A stretch of 39,987 bases of DNA from Deltaproteobacteria bacterium. GTDB lineage: Bacteria; Desulfobacterota; GWC2-55-46. The stretch is from assembly GCA_016219025.1 (NCBI GenBank), contig JACRCM010000066.1:1-39987 (forward strand), in the 5' to 3' direction. Below are positions 29,842-38,241 of this stretch, in pieces. Below the pieces are notes generated by a model. The model worked only from the letters and a program-made list of their open reading frames with translations, was not told the DNA's origin and ran no database searches. How positions within the stretch are numbered: position 1 is the stretch's first letter; every line of letters starts with the position of its first letter. A program made the translations under genes and the position numbers.

Positions 29842-31002
29842 GCTGTGCTTGGCCGCGATGCAGTCGGCAAGCGTGTCGAGGGATTTGAAGTCCTCCGGCC
29901 CGGGAGCGCCCTTTACCTGAACCGGGTTGAGCGCGTCGAGTTTCAGGCCGGACAGCATGGAATTTATCTGCTCCACCGCCTTCCCGCCCCAGCCATAAGA
30001 GCCGATGACCGATGAGAACCTGAGCTTCGGGCGCAGGGCATTGGCAAGAAACGCCGCGGATATGACGTGCGGATGGGCGCCCGCGAGGATCGTCGGCGTG
30101 CCGAAGACTATCGTAGCCGCGTCCACGAGAGACATGGCGAACTCGCCTAAGTCGGTCACGGCAAGGTTGAAGAGGCGCGCCTCTACGCCGTTCCTTGCAA
30201 GCGCCTCGGCAAGGTATTCGGCCATAATGGCCGTTGACCCGTGCATCGTCGAGTATGCGATGACCGCGTCATTGGATAGTTTTTCCGAGGTCCATTCGCC
30301 GTGGTATTGCACGACGCGGTCCGGGTTTGTGTGAACCGGGCCGTGAGACGGCGCGATAACGTCTATCTTCAGCTTGGCGAACCTCTCAAGGTGCCTTCGG
30401 ATGTTGGCGCGGAACGGCATCATCACCTCGGCGTAATACCTCCTGGCCGCCACGCATACGAGGTGATCGTCCTTTTCATAAAGACCCTCGGCGGCGAGGT
30501 GGGAGCCGAAGAGGTCGCAGGTAAAGAGCATCCTGTCCTCCCGCAGATACGTGGAGGCGGTCTCAGGCCAATGCACCCACGGCGTGTGCATGAATTCGAG
30601 CGTCTTGCCACCCAGGTCGAGCGTCTCGTTGTCGGCGAGCGCGCCTATCCTCTCGGCTGGTATCCCAATATGCACAGAGAGGAGTTCCTTGCCCTTTGGC
30701 GATGCGAGGAGCTTCGCCTCGGGGTGCCTTTCCATTACCGCTGGTATGGCCCCTGAGTGGTCCTGCTCCGAGTGCTGAGAGATGATGTAGTCTATCCTCT
30801 TCACGCGAGAGAGCCTTGCAAGAAGGACGCCGGTCTTCGTGGGGTCGACCCCGTCAATGAGGGCCGTCCTTGTCCCGCCCTCCACAAGATATGCGTTGTA
30901 GCTGGTGCCGTTGGGAAGCGGTATGAGCCCGTCGAAGAGCCTCCTGTCCCAGTCCGCGGCCCCCACCCAGAAGACCCCGTCGCTAATCTTTCTCGGTTCC
31001 AT
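29827..31002 (-). CDS. Flavodiiron protein (A-type flavoprotein, O2/NO reductase)
   Basis: The 391-residue enzyme has a metallo-beta-lactamase-like domain binding two irons and a C-terminal flavodoxin domain binding FMN. Diiron ligands are visible: HSEQDH, the His of TPWVHWPET, the Asp of LFTCDLFGS and the His of PSHGPVH. The flavodoxin domain starts with VIAYSTMHGSTAIMAEYL. Such enzymes reduce O2 to water or NO to N2O and protect anaerobes. No rubredoxin domain is fused. ATG at 31002 follows GGAGG at five bases; the longer frame runs into the permease gene and is not homologous. The last codons lie in a 49-bp tandem repeat. Confidence 0.93.
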   Translation of the reverse strand: MEPRKISDGVFWVGAADWDRRLFDGLIPLPNGTSYNAYLVEGGTRTALIDGVDPTKTGVLLARLSRVKRIDYIISQHSEQDHSGAIPAVMERHPEAKLLASPKGKELLSVHIGIPAERIGALADNETLDLGGKTLEFMHTPWVHWPETASTYLREDRMLFTCDLFGSHLAAEGLYEKDDHLVCVAARRYYAEVMMPFRANIRRHLERFAKLKIDVIAPSHGPVHTNPDRVVQYHGEWTSEKLSNDAVIAYSTMHGSTAIMAEYLAEALARNGVEARLFNLAVTDLGEFAMSLVDAATIVFGTPTILAGAHPHVISAAFLANALRPKLRFSSVIGSYGWGGKAVEQINSMLSGLKLDALNPVQVKGAPGPEDFKSLDTLADCIAAKHSGAPL

Positions 31003-31061
31003 AAATGCCTCCGTTTTACAAACCGTATAAAAACGCCGCCGCCGAACGCGCCCTGCCTCGC

Positions 31062-31082
31062 GGCCACGGTCCACGGTCACGG
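31062..31082. repeat. CCGTG-family heptamers downstream of the ABC permease gene
   Basis: GGCCACG, GTCCACG and GTCACGG are three contiguous 7-bp units. They are the reverse-complement arm of the units at 32235-32261, so the two arms flank the permease gene. The same family forms a complete hairpin at 1425-1507. Confidence 0.6.
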
Positions 31083-31096
31083 CATAGTCAAATATA

Positions 31097-32215
31097 TCAA
31101 AGAGTCCGCTTGAAGGCAAAGATGCCGGCGAGGATGGTCAGGGCGGCGAAGCCGGCGAGAAAGAAGATGTCGCCCCTTACGGCCGCGATGCCAGCCCCTT
31201 TGAAAAAGAGCGATCTCAGCGCGTGGACGGAATAGCTCTCAGGGTTCACGGCCGCAAACGCCTTGAGCCACGCAGGAAAGGACTCCACCGGATATATCGC
31301 CCCGCTCGGAAAGAAGAATATGACGTTGAGGAACCCGCCTAGCACGCCGACTATCCTCGGATGGCCTATCCTGCCCATGATGAGGAACATCAGCCCCTGT
31401 ATCCCAAGCGTCGAGAGCATTATCACGGCAAGCACGAGCATGGCCGAGCGGGCGTCGAGCATCCGCCACAGCGGGATGCCGGATATGAGGGCACCGAGGA
31501 AGAGCACGACGAGCGCCAGCGTGGTGGTGATGATGAGCCCGCTCGCCACAAGGCCGACGACCATGTCTTTTTTGGTAAGCGGCGTGAGGAAATAACTCTC
31601 GTCAACGCCGAGAAACCTGTCCATGACCAGATTGAACGCGCCGGTCATCATCGCCCCGAGGAATATGGCCATGATGACGACCCCGGGTATGAGCGTCTGG
31701 TCGTAGTCTATCTTGCGGTATATCTCGACCCGGCGCAGCGCCGGGACCGCGCGGTTCTCCCTTATCCTGACGAACCCCGTCCTCACCTCCGGCAGCGCCC
31801 GCGCTATAGCGGCCTCAAGCGTCTGCGCCGATATCGTCTCGGCGTTGTCGAGGAAGAGTCCCAGCTCCGGCCCGGTCGAACGCTCGATTTCGGCGCTCCA
31901 GCGCGGGGGTATCACCAGCACCGCCTTGTACGCGCCGTCGCGCAGCCCGCGCATCGCGGCCTCCTCGTCCGGGGAGACCGTAAGCCTTACGGTCCTCGTG
32001 CCGGACTCGATGGCGCGAAGGAGCTCCATCGCGCGCCTTGCATAAGGCCCTGCGTCCTTGTCTACGACCGCAAGCGGCAGGTTCTTCAATTCGCCCTGGA
32101 AGGAATTTCCGAGTATGACGAGGTATATGATGGGCATGAGTATGCTCACGCCCACGACGATGGGGTTCCGCGCAAATTTGCGGAGGTCTCTTTCTATGAA
32201 CGCAAGGAGGCGCAT
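31097..32215 (-). CDS. ABC-2 type efflux permease
   Basis: The 372-residue membrane protein follows the ABC-2 exporter layout. One transmembrane helix near the N-terminus (NPIVVGVSILMPIIYLVIL) precedes a large extracytoplasmic domain (about residues 45-180). Five C-terminal helices follow (GVVIMAIFLGAMMTGAF through GFAALTILAGIFAF). It resembles YbhS/YbhR and YhhJ-type permeases that work with an HlyD-like fusion protein. With the ATPase and fusion protein encoded just upstream it forms a probable drug or lipid efflux pump. Substrate unknown. Only one permease gene is present, so it would act as a homodimer. Confidence 0.88.
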   Translation of the reverse strand: MRLLAFIERDLRKFARNPIVVGVSILMPIIYLVILGNSFQGELKNLPLAVVDKDAGPYARRAMELLRAIESGTRTVRLTVSPDEEAAMRGLRDGAYKAVLVIPPRWSAEIERSTGPELGLFLDNAETISAQTLEAAIARALPEVRTGFVRIRENRAVPALRRVEIYRKIDYDQTLIPGVVIMAIFLGAMMTGAFNLVMDRFLGVDESYFLTPLTKKDMVVGLVASGLIITTTLALVVLFLGALISGIPLWRMLDARSAMLVLAVIMLSTLGIQGLMFLIMGRIGHPRIVGVLGGFLNVIFFFPSGAIYPVESFPAWLKAFAAVNPESYSVHALRSLFFKGAGIAAVRGDIFFLAGFAALTILAGIFAFKRTL

Positions 32216-32234
32216 GGCGGTTATCGATTTAAAT

Positions 32235-32261
32235 ACCGTGAGCCGTGACCGTGGCCGTGAA
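32235..32261. repeat. CCGTG-family heptamers upstream of the ABC permease gene
   Basis: ACCGTGA, GCCGTGA, CCGTGGC and a partial unit lie in the 72-bp gap between the ATPase and permease genes. A GGTTATC unit at 32219-32225 adjoins, so both heptamer families meet here. Confidence 0.55.
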
Positions 32262-32287
32262 GGATTTAGCGCCGTTCAACCTGCCCC

Positions 32288-33292
32288 CTACCGCCCGAAC
32301 CTCGTCGGGATACCCGCGCCGAGGAGGAAGCTCACCTTCTTCGCCTCCTCCTCCCTTATCGGCCTGCCCGTATAGTGTATGAATACGTCCTCGAGGGTCT
32401 GCTCCTTGAGCACTACCCGCGTCACCTTCGCGCCGAGATTTTTGAGACCGTCCACCATGACCGGTATTATCTCCGCGCCGTTGCCGGTCGATGCCACGAG
32501 CACGTCGCCCCGCGCCAGGCACCTCGTGACCGTGGGCAGCGCCCCGGCGAACTCCACGGCGCGCTCGGCTGCGATGCCTGCCACCGTCACCTCCAACACG
32601 TCCTTTTCGGGTATCTGTTTTTTAAGACCCTCGACCGTGTCGAGCGCGACTATCTTTCCATAGTCTATTATGGCCACGTGGTCGCACAGGGACTCGGCCT
32701 CTTCCATGTAGTGCGTGGTCAGGAGTATCGTAAGGCTGTCAAGGCTCCTGAATTTTTCAAGAAGCTCCCATACGACGTGCCGGGACTGCGGGTCAAGACC
32801 GATGGTAGGCTCGTCCAGTATGAGTATGAGGGGCTTGTGCACAAGGCCGCGCGCTATCTCAAGACGCCTCCTCATGCCGCCGGAATACGTCGCTATCAGG
32901 TCGCGCGCCCTGTCCTTGAGACCCACGAGTCCGAGAAGCTCGTCTATCCTTTCGGCCCGCTCTTTTCTGGGCATCCCATAGAAGCGGGCGTATATGTCAA
33001 GCGTCTCATATCCGGTAAGGTCGAGGTCGCTCGTCATGGCCTGCGGCACCACCCCGATGACGTTCCTGACCGAGCCGCTCTCACGCACGACGTCGAAGCC
33101 GCCTATCGCCGCGCTCCCGCCAGAGGGCGGCAGGAGCGTGGTAAGTATCCTTATGAGCGTGGTCTTGCCCGCGCCGTTCGGGCCCAGAAGCCCAAAGCAA
33201 TCGCCGGACGGTATCGAAAGCGACACGCCGCCAAGAGCGGTTATCCCGCCGTATTTCTTTACAAGGCCGGTTGTCTCGATGGCCAGCGTCAT
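32288..33292 (-). CDS. ABC-2 efflux ATP-binding protein (DrrA-type)
   Basis: The 334-residue ATPase has Walker A GPNGAGKTT, Q-loop GVVPQA, signature YSGGMRRRLEIARGL, Walker B LILDEPTIGLD and the switch His in LLTTHYMEEAE. The C-terminal extension of about 100 residues with a ferredoxin-like part and EQTLEDVFIHYTGR is typical of the DrrA/YhiH group of drug or polymer exporters. It overlaps the start of its own frame with the end of the fusion-protein gene (ATGA, 4 bp). It powers the permease encoded downstream. Confidence 0.93.
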   Translation of the reverse strand: MTLAIETTGLVKKYGGITALGGVSLSIPSGDCFGLLGPNGAGKTTLIRILTTLLPPSGGSAAIGGFDVVRESGSVRNVIGVVPQAMTSDLDLTGYETLDIYARFYGMPRKERAERIDELLGLVGLKDRARDLIATYSGGMRRRLEIARGLVHKPLILILDEPTIGLDPQSRHVVWELLEKFRSLDSLTILLTTHYMEEAESLCDHVAIIDYGKIVALDTVEGLKKQIPEKDVLEVTVAGIAAERAVEFAGALPTVTRCLARGDVLVASTGNGAEIIPVMVDGLKNLGAKVTRVVLKEQTLEDVFIHYTGRPIREEEAKKVSFLLGAGIPTRFGR

Positions 33293-34374
33293 CGGTCCCC
33301 TGCCCCCTGCTTTTCCCCCCCCGCCTCACCTATCCTCACCGTGGCCGTCATGCCCGGCTTTAACGCGCCGTCCGGGTTCGCAAGGCGCGCCTTGACCCTG
33401 AAGGTCTTTATATCCTGTCTGCCGCGCGTCACGTCGCGCTGGGTGGCGAAACCCGCGAGCTCGCCTATCTCGATGACCTTGGCGTCATAGACCTTCCCCC
33501 CTGCCCAGTTCACAAACACCTTTGCCAACGCCCCGAGCCTGACCCTGTGGATATCGGTCTCCTCTATATCCACCCTGACCCAGACGTCCGCGAGGTCGTC
33601 AACGGTATAGATGGACTGCCCGGGGGCTACGGTCTCGCCGAGTTCAAAGGATTTATAGACCACCACGCCGCCTATCGGCGCGTTTATCACCGCGTCCGCG
33701 GCCCCGGTCTCGGCCACCCCTATCCTTGCCTCGGCCTCGGTTACGCGGGCCTCGGCGGTCTGGATGCGGGACTGCGCGCCTTTTATGCCAAGTTCCATGT
33801 TCTTTACGTTCGCGCCCGCCCCGCGCCTTCGCGCAAGGGCCGAGACGCGCTCCGCCGCCAGCGCGTCATATCTGGTCTTCGCGCCGTCCATGTCCTTCCT
33901 CGATATGAAGCCCCCTGCGAAAAGCCCGTTGGCGCGGTCAAGATCGGACTTTGCCTCCGCCGCGAGCGCATCGACCCTCTTTACCTCGGAAGCGGCGGCA
34001 TCCGCCTCCTGCCGGGCGCCGTCGAGGGACGCCTTCGCGTTCTCAAGGGAGACCCTTACCTCGGATGCCGCCTCGGCCGCGCTCGCAACTCCGGCCTTCG
34101 CCTCGGTAAGACGCGCGTCAAGCTCGGCGCCGTCGAGCCTTACGGCAACGGTCCCCGCCTTGACGTGATCGCCCTGGCCGCAGCAGAGCCAGACAATTCT
34201 GCCGGATATCCGGGAGGATACCTCAACCTCGGTGGCCTCGACCTCGCCGGTGGCCTCTATGTAGTCCACGGCCTGCTGGGGCCGCAAAAACTCCATATAC
34301 GCGATTGCCGCGGATATCGCCGCAACGGCCGCTATGACCGCGATTGTGACCCTGACGCGCTTTGAAGCAGGCAT
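33289..34374 (-). CDS. HlyD-family membrane fusion protein
   Basis: The 361-residue periplasmic adaptor has an N-terminal membrane anchor (about 8-28). A lipoyl-like half (VSSRISGRIVWLCCGQGDHVKAG) follows, then a long coiled-coil hairpin (about 90-225, Ala/Glu/Arg-rich), the second lipoyl half (INAPIGGVVVYKSFELGETV) and a beta-barrel domain. It would link the inner-membrane ABC exporter to an outer-membrane channel, which is not encoded nearby. Two adjacent cysteines in WLCCGQG are unusual in the lipoyl half. ATG at 34374 follows GGAG; it heads the three-gene operon. Confidence 0.9.
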   Translation of the reverse strand: MPASKRVRVTIAVIAAVAAISAAIAYMEFLRPQQAVDYIEATGEVEATEVEVSSRISGRIVWLCCGQGDHVKAGTVAVRLDGAELDARLTEAKAGVASAAEAASEVRVSLENAKASLDGARQEADAAASEVKRVDALAAEAKSDLDRANGLFAGGFISRKDMDGAKTRYDALAAERVSALARRRGAGANVKNMELGIKGAQSRIQTAEARVTEAEARIGVAETGAADAVINAPIGGVVVYKSFELGETVAPGQSIYTVDDLADVWVRVDIEETDIHRVRLGALAKVFVNWAGGKVYDAKVIEIGELAGFATQRDVTRGRQDIKTFRVKARLANPDGALKPGMTATVRIGEAGGEKQGAGDR

Positions 34375-34458
34375 TAGACAATCTCCATGAACCAACCCGA
34401 CCGACGCTTTACTGAGCATACCAGAACAGACGGGTCTTTTCCATGCCCGCTGGCCGCA

Positions 34459-34502
34459 AAAAGCTCAGGGGTTATAGACTATGCTATAACCCCTGAGCTT
34501 TT
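34459..34502. terminator. Strong bidirectional terminator
   Basis: A perfect 19-bp stem (AAAAGCTCAGGGGTTATAG and its complement) closes on a 6-base loop, with A and T runs on the two sides. It isolates the efflux operon from the tRNA and translation genes upstream. Confidence 0.9.
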
Positions 34503-34547
34503 GGCCGTCTCTAAAAATCGCTCTTTTCCCCGATCTCTGCGTCAGGC

Positions 34548-34599
34548 CGAAAATAAAAATGCTCACATATTAACATATATGCTGCGCATTTTATTTTCG
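34548..34599 (-). terminator. AT-rich hairpin downstream of tRNA-Pro
   Basis: CGAAAATAAAATGC on the - strand pairs with its complement about 25 bases on (one bulged A), with an inner CATAT/ATATG stem. It lies about 65 bp past the tRNA 3' end and could be a terminator or processing structure. The AT content makes it a weaker candidate. Confidence 0.4.
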
Positions 34600-34662
34600 T
34601 CCTTTCCATGAACCGGTCTCGTGAAAAATAGCTGATTTCAAGAGACAGCCTTTTGGCAATTC

Positions 34663-34739
<77 letters not shown>

Positions 34740-34749
34740 ATTACCTGAA

Positions 34750-34769
34750 CGCCGCGCGAACGCGCGGCG
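34750..34769. terminator. GC-rich hairpin between merR-type gene and tRNA
   Basis: CGCCGCGC pairs with GCGCGGCG around a four-base loop. It lies 29 bp beyond the MerR stop codon. There is no T tract, so it may be a weak terminator or a processing site before the tRNA. Confidence 0.4.
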
Positions 34770-34798
34770 GATGGATGGATGTCTATAGTTCTATTTTG

Positions 34799-35149
34799 TT
34801 ACCCCAACGCCTCTTTTATCGACTGGAGGTCTTTCTTGATCGACTTCAGCGTGTTCTGATAAAGCTCCTCGTTGAACGGGAACTTCATCTGGTCTCCGGC
34901 GCCGGTCTTGACTTCCCGGAGTTTCTTCTTCGCGCCTTCGAGGGTGTATTTTTCCTTATACAAAAGCCTCTTTATTTCAAGGATCGCCTCCACGTCGCGC
35001 CGCGTGTAGACCCGCTGCTTGGTCAGGGATTTTTTCGGGCTTATTATCTTGAACTCCGCCTCCCAGTACCTGAGCACGTGCGGCTTTACCCGCGTAATCT
35101 TCGCCGCCTCGCCGATCTTGAAATAGAGCTTTTCGGGTATCCGCGCCAT
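34799..35149 (-). CDS. MerR-family transcriptional regulator
   Basis: The 116-residue protein has an N-terminal MerR winged helix (YFKIGEAAKITRVKPHVLRYWE, with the wing region KQRVYTRRDVEAIL). A helical region leads to a short coiled coil at the C-terminus. There is no metal-binding cysteine set and no effector domain. Small MerR proteins of this type commonly follow ihfA and pheT in deltaproteobacteria, and the ligand and targets are unknown. It lies 41 bp after ihfA, so the two are probably cotranscribed. Confidence 0.88.
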   Translation of the reverse strand: MARIPEKLYFKIGEAAKITRVKPHVLRYWEAEFKIISPKKSLTKQRVYTRRDVEAILEIKRLLYKEKYTLEGAKKKLREVKTGAGDQMKFPFNEELYQNTLKSIKKDLQSIKEALG

Positions 35150-35190
35150 AGGGTATTTTTAATCTCCGCTCCCCGGTACGGACGCCGTCT

Positions 35191-35484
35191 TCAGGCGTCA
35201 GCGGGCGCAGAGGTGTTTATGGCCTTTTTAAGGAGCTGAGAGGCCTTGAACGTCATCACGCGCCGCTCGTCTATCGTTATCTCCGTGCCGGTCTGCGGGT
35301 TCCTGCCCCTCCTGGCCCGCTTCTGGCGTATGGTGAAGTTCCCGAAGCCGGATATCTTGACCTTCTCCCCTTTCTCCAACTCGGCCTTTATGCTCTCAAA
35401 AACCTCTTCGATTACGGCGGCGACGTCTTTCTTGGAGTAGCCAACCTTCTCAAAGACGATGTCGACTATATCCGCCTTGGTCAT
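35191..35484 (-). CDS. ihfA: Integration host factor subunit alpha
   Basis: The 97-residue protein belongs to the HU/IHF family: MTKADIVDIVFEKVGYSKKD, the conserved GFGNFTIRQKRARRGRNPQTG and the DNA-intercalating arm, then MTFKASQLLKKAIN. Position directly after pheT is the classic location of ihfA. IHF bends DNA and often assists sigma-54 promoters, such as the one before fliM. The beta-type partner is not in the window; assignment to alpha rests on synteny. GGAGGAGAAT precedes the ATG. Confidence 0.9.
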   Translation of the reverse strand: MTKADIVDIVFEKVGYSKKDVAAVIEEVFESIKAELEKGEKVKISGFGNFTIRQKRARRGRNPQTGTEITIDERRVMTFKASQLLKKAINTSAPADA

Positions 35485-35527
35485 ATTCTCCTCCAGCCAT
35501 GTATCCAGTAGTCGCAGGGCACAATTT

Positions 35528-35577
35528 TAAAGACGCCGATAAAATAGAGCTGATTTGTAAATCCCGGCAACTACGAT
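35528..35577. repeat. Dispersed repeat, copy 2 (GTAGTTGCCGGG family)
   Basis: Reading the - strand, CGTAGTTGCCGGGATTTACA, an AGCTCTA core and ATCGGCGTCTTT match copy 1 at 3688-3733 over about 46-50 bp with few changes. It fills about half of the 105-bp gap between pheT and ihfA. Confidence 0.65.
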
Positions 35578-35589
35578 TAAGACCGCCCG

Positions 35590-37974
35590 CTATCTTATCA
35601 CGGCGCCGAACCTGGAGGTCAATTCACGGCCCACCAGGCCGTGCAGTTCTTCGACCTCTTCATACCGGAGCGTGCGCTCCGCGGACCTGTAGATAATCCG
35701 CAAGGCCATCGAGCGATACCCAGGTTCAATGCCTTCGCCATAGTATACATCAAAGACCGAAACCCTTTCAATAAGTTTCGCATCCAATCTTTCGATGGCG
35801 CGGATTATTTCTTCGTATGGCATGGACTCGCCTATTACAAAGGCTATGTCCCTTGCGGATTCAGGGAACCTCGGTATCGCCGAGTAATGAGCCGGGCTTG
35901 CCGCGCGGGCTATCGAGGCCGCGTCCAACTCGAAGATATAAACCGGGCGCTTGAGATCAAGGCGCGCATTCACGCCGGGATGCGCCTCGCCGATATATCC
36001 CGCGTTCGCGCCGTTAAGCTCGATTGAAGCGGACTTTCCAGGATGCAAAAACACAGGGGCGCCCTTAGGATTGAATGCGGCGCTCGCGGCGCCGAGCTGA
36101 CCAAGGAGCCTCTCCACCTCGCCCTTGCAGTCGTAGAAATCAACCCGGTCTCCCGGCGCGTTCCATCCTTCGCCATAGCGGCTCCCGTGCATGAGTCCGG
36201 CTATCTTCCAGCGCTCCTCCGGCAGCTTCTCTCCGGGACGGGTCTGAAATACCGGGGCTATCTCGAATATCCGCACGTCCGCGTTCTTCCTCTGGAGGTT
36301 GTAACAGAGGTTCCCAAGGAGCGACGGCGCAAGGGACTGCCTCATGACCGAAAGTTCATCCGAGAGCGGGTTCAGTATCTCCACTGGCTCCCCGCCGCCT
36401 GCGAGCTCAAGCATCCGGCGCGACACGAAGCTGTAATTGACGACCTCTGAAAAACCCGCGCCCGCAAGGACGGCGGCGGCCCTGGTCCTAAACCGCGCCG
36501 ACCCCGGAATCTCAGGCGTTACAAGCCTTGCAACCGGCGGGTGAGGCGGGATATTATCGTAGCCATTTATCCTCGCTATCTCCTCGATAAGATCGGTCTC
36601 GCAATTGAGATCGACCCTGAAAGAGGGCGGCGTTGCCGTCAATACGCCCTCGCCCGCGTCTTTAGCGTCCATGCCGAGCCGTTTGAATATATCCAAGCAC
36701 GCGGCCCCGGTCAACGCCGTGCCAAGCAGGCTTTCGGCCCTCTTGACCCTGAACCTTACCGGCTCCCTGCTCTGTTTTTCCTTGCATACGTCTATCACGC
36801 CCTTTGCAACAGCGCCACCGGCAAGCCTGATTATCATATCGGCGGCCATGTCAATGGCGGCCCTTGCGCCTTCGATGTCAACCCCGCGCTCGAACCTGTA
36901 GGATGATTCCGACGGCAACCCGGTCTTCTTCGCGGTCTTTCTTACGGAGGACGGGACGAACCACGCTGCCTCCAATAAAATGTCTTTTGTGGCGTCCGAG
37001 ACCTCGCTGGCCTTGCCGCCCATTACGCCCGCGAGCGCCACCGGGCCGTTTACGTCCGCTATCACGAGCATGGACGGGTCAAGGACTCTGGCCTTGCCGT
37101 CTATCGTCTCCAACCGCTCTCCATCGGAGGCGAGTCTTACGTTTATCCGGCCTCCGCCCACCTTCGCAAGGTCGAATGCGTGGAGCGGCTGTCCGGTCTC
37201 AAGCATTACGTAATTGGTGACGTCGACGACGTTATTTATCGAGCGGATGCCCGCGGCCTCAAGCCGCGCCTTGACCGCCGCCGGGGACTGCCCGATAACC
37301 GCGCCCTTTATGACCCTCGCGCAGTATCTCCCGCACGGCGCGCCCTCGGCGATGGAGACCGATACAAGCCCGTCTATCGTTGCGCCGGTTTCCTCAACCC
37401 TGATTTCTTTGTCTTTAAACGCCGCGCCGGTAATGGCCGAGAGTTCCCTTGCAACGCCCCTGATGCTGAGAAGGTCGGCGCGGTTAGGCGTTATGCTGAC
37501 CTCAAGGAGCGCATCCCTGCCCCCGAGGATAGCGCCTATCTCCACGCCAAGGGGCGTATCAGGCGGCAATATCAATATGCCGTCCGAGGCGTCTTTAATG
37601 CCAAGCTCGTGCTCCGAGCACATCATGCCCTCGGACTCGACCCCGCGTATCCTCGATTTTTTTATCTTTATGCCGCCGGGAAGCTCGGCCCCTGGCATGG
37701 CGAGCGCGACCTTGTCGCCCGGCTTCATGTTCTTCGCCCCGCAGACGATGGAGTGCGTCCCCTTGTCCGTGCGGACGCCGCAGAGCGAGAGCTTGTCGGC
37801 ATTAGGGTGCTTGACGACGGTCAAGACCTCGGCTGTCACGACGTTGGCTGCCGAGACGCCGGTCTCGGTAACGGACTCGACCTCGGTGCCCGACATGGTA
37901 AGCGCCTCAGCCGCCGCCTTTGGGGACGGAAGACCGGCTGCATATTCTTTAAGCCAATTATAGCTGCAGGGCAT
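35590..37974 (-). CDS. pheT: Phenylalanyl-tRNA synthetase beta subunit
   Basis: The 794-residue protein has the full bacterial PheT plan. An N-terminal segment (MPCSYNWLKEYAAGLPSP) and tRNA-binding OB fold (EVLTVVKHPNADKLSLCGV, SEGMMCSEHELGI) come first. A B3/B4 editing domain, a B5 domain (FKRLGMDAKDAGEGVLTATPPSFRVDL) and a catalytic-like domain (EIARINGYDNIPP) follow. A C-terminal anticodon-binding FDX-ACB domain (PRFPESARDIAFVIGESMPYEEI) ends the protein. It forms an alpha2beta2 enzyme with PheS. The usual tight pheS-pheT spacing is replaced by a 263-bp gap full of repeats. Confidence 0.97.
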   Translation of the reverse strand: MPCSYNWLKEYAAGLPSPKAAAEALTMSGTEVESVTETGVSAANVVTAEVLTVVKHPNADKLSLCGVRTDKGTHSIVCGAKNMKPGDKVALAMPGAELPGGIKIKKSRIRGVESEGMMCSEHELGIKDASDGILILPPDTPLGVEIGAILGGRDALLEVSITPNRADLLSIRGVARELSAITGAAFKDKEIRVEETGATIDGLVSVSIAEGAPCGRYCARVIKGAVIGQSPAAVKARLEAAGIRSINNVVDVTNYVMLETGQPLHAFDLAKVGGGRINVRLASDGERLETIDGKARVLDPSMLVIADVNGPVALAGVMGGKASEVSDATKDILLEAAWFVPSSVRKTAKKTGLPSESSYRFERGVDIEGARAAIDMAADMIIRLAGGAVAKGVIDVCKEKQSREPVRFRVKRAESLLGTALTGAACLDIFKRLGMDAKDAGEGVLTATPPSFRVDLNCETDLIEEIARINGYDNIPPHPPVARLVTPEIPGSARFRTRAAAVLAGAGFSEVVNYSFVSRRMLELAGGGEPVEILNPLSDELSVMRQSLAPSLLGNLCYNLQRKNADVRIFEIAPVFQTRPGEKLPEERWKIAGLMHGSRYGEGWNAPGDRVDFYDCKGEVERLLGQLGAASAAFNPKGAPVFLHPGKSASIELNGANAGYIGEAHPGVNARLDLKRPVYIFELDAASIARAASPAHYSAIPRFPESARDIAFVIGESMPYEEIIRAIERLDAKLIERVSVFDVYYGEGIEPGYRSMALRIIYRSAERTLRYEEVEELHGLVGRELTSRFGAVIR

Positions 37975-38030
37975 GGTTAGGTTGCCGGTTAAAAGTAGAT
38001 GCCGTCCCGCCAGTCAAGCGGGATTTTGCT

Positions 38031-38104
38031 TAGGATGGGCTGAGCGCAGCCCATCGGCTGTTGCGTGCAAGTTGTTGATGGGCTTCGTCCCTCAGCCCAT
38101 CCTA
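38031..38104. repeat. REP-like palindrome pair between pheS and pheT
   Basis: TAGGATGGGCTGAGCGCAGCCCATC (given as its two halves TAGGATGGGCTGA and GCGCAGCCCATC) is followed about 25 bp on by its near complement, ending CAGCCCATCCTA. Each unit is itself a short hairpin (GATGGGCT/AGCCCATC) and the pair forms a larger one. This is the architecture of REP/BIME elements found between genes in many bacteria. Confidence 0.75.
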
Positions 38105-38121
38105 CGGCTTCCAAAGGAAGA

Positions 38122-38241
38122 CTAAGGAAGCTCTGATTTATTCTTTTTTCCTGTCATTCCGAGCGTAGCGAGGAATAGAGCTACTTTGTAAATCGCGCTC
38201 CTCAGAATGACAGACAACGGGATAAATCAGAGGTTCCCTAA
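38122..38241. mobile_element. MITE family A, copy 2, inserted at the pheS stop codon
   Basis: Ends GGAAGCTCTGATTTAT (38126-38141) and the complement of 38222-38237 (GGAACCTCTGATTTAT) differ at one base. Both are flanked by CTAA (38122-38125 and 38238-38241). The duplicated target read on the - strand is TTAG, which contains the TAG stop of pheS. Internal arms (TGTCATTCCGAG, CAGAATGACA) and the GAGCTACTTTGTAAATC motif match copy 1 at 5650-5830. Confidence 0.75.

Noticed and set aside
35528-35544. TAAA with GCCGATAA upstream of pheT/ihfA as a sigma-28 promoter
   Set aside because: The two elements are only 3 bp apart instead of 15 and belong to a dispersed repeat.
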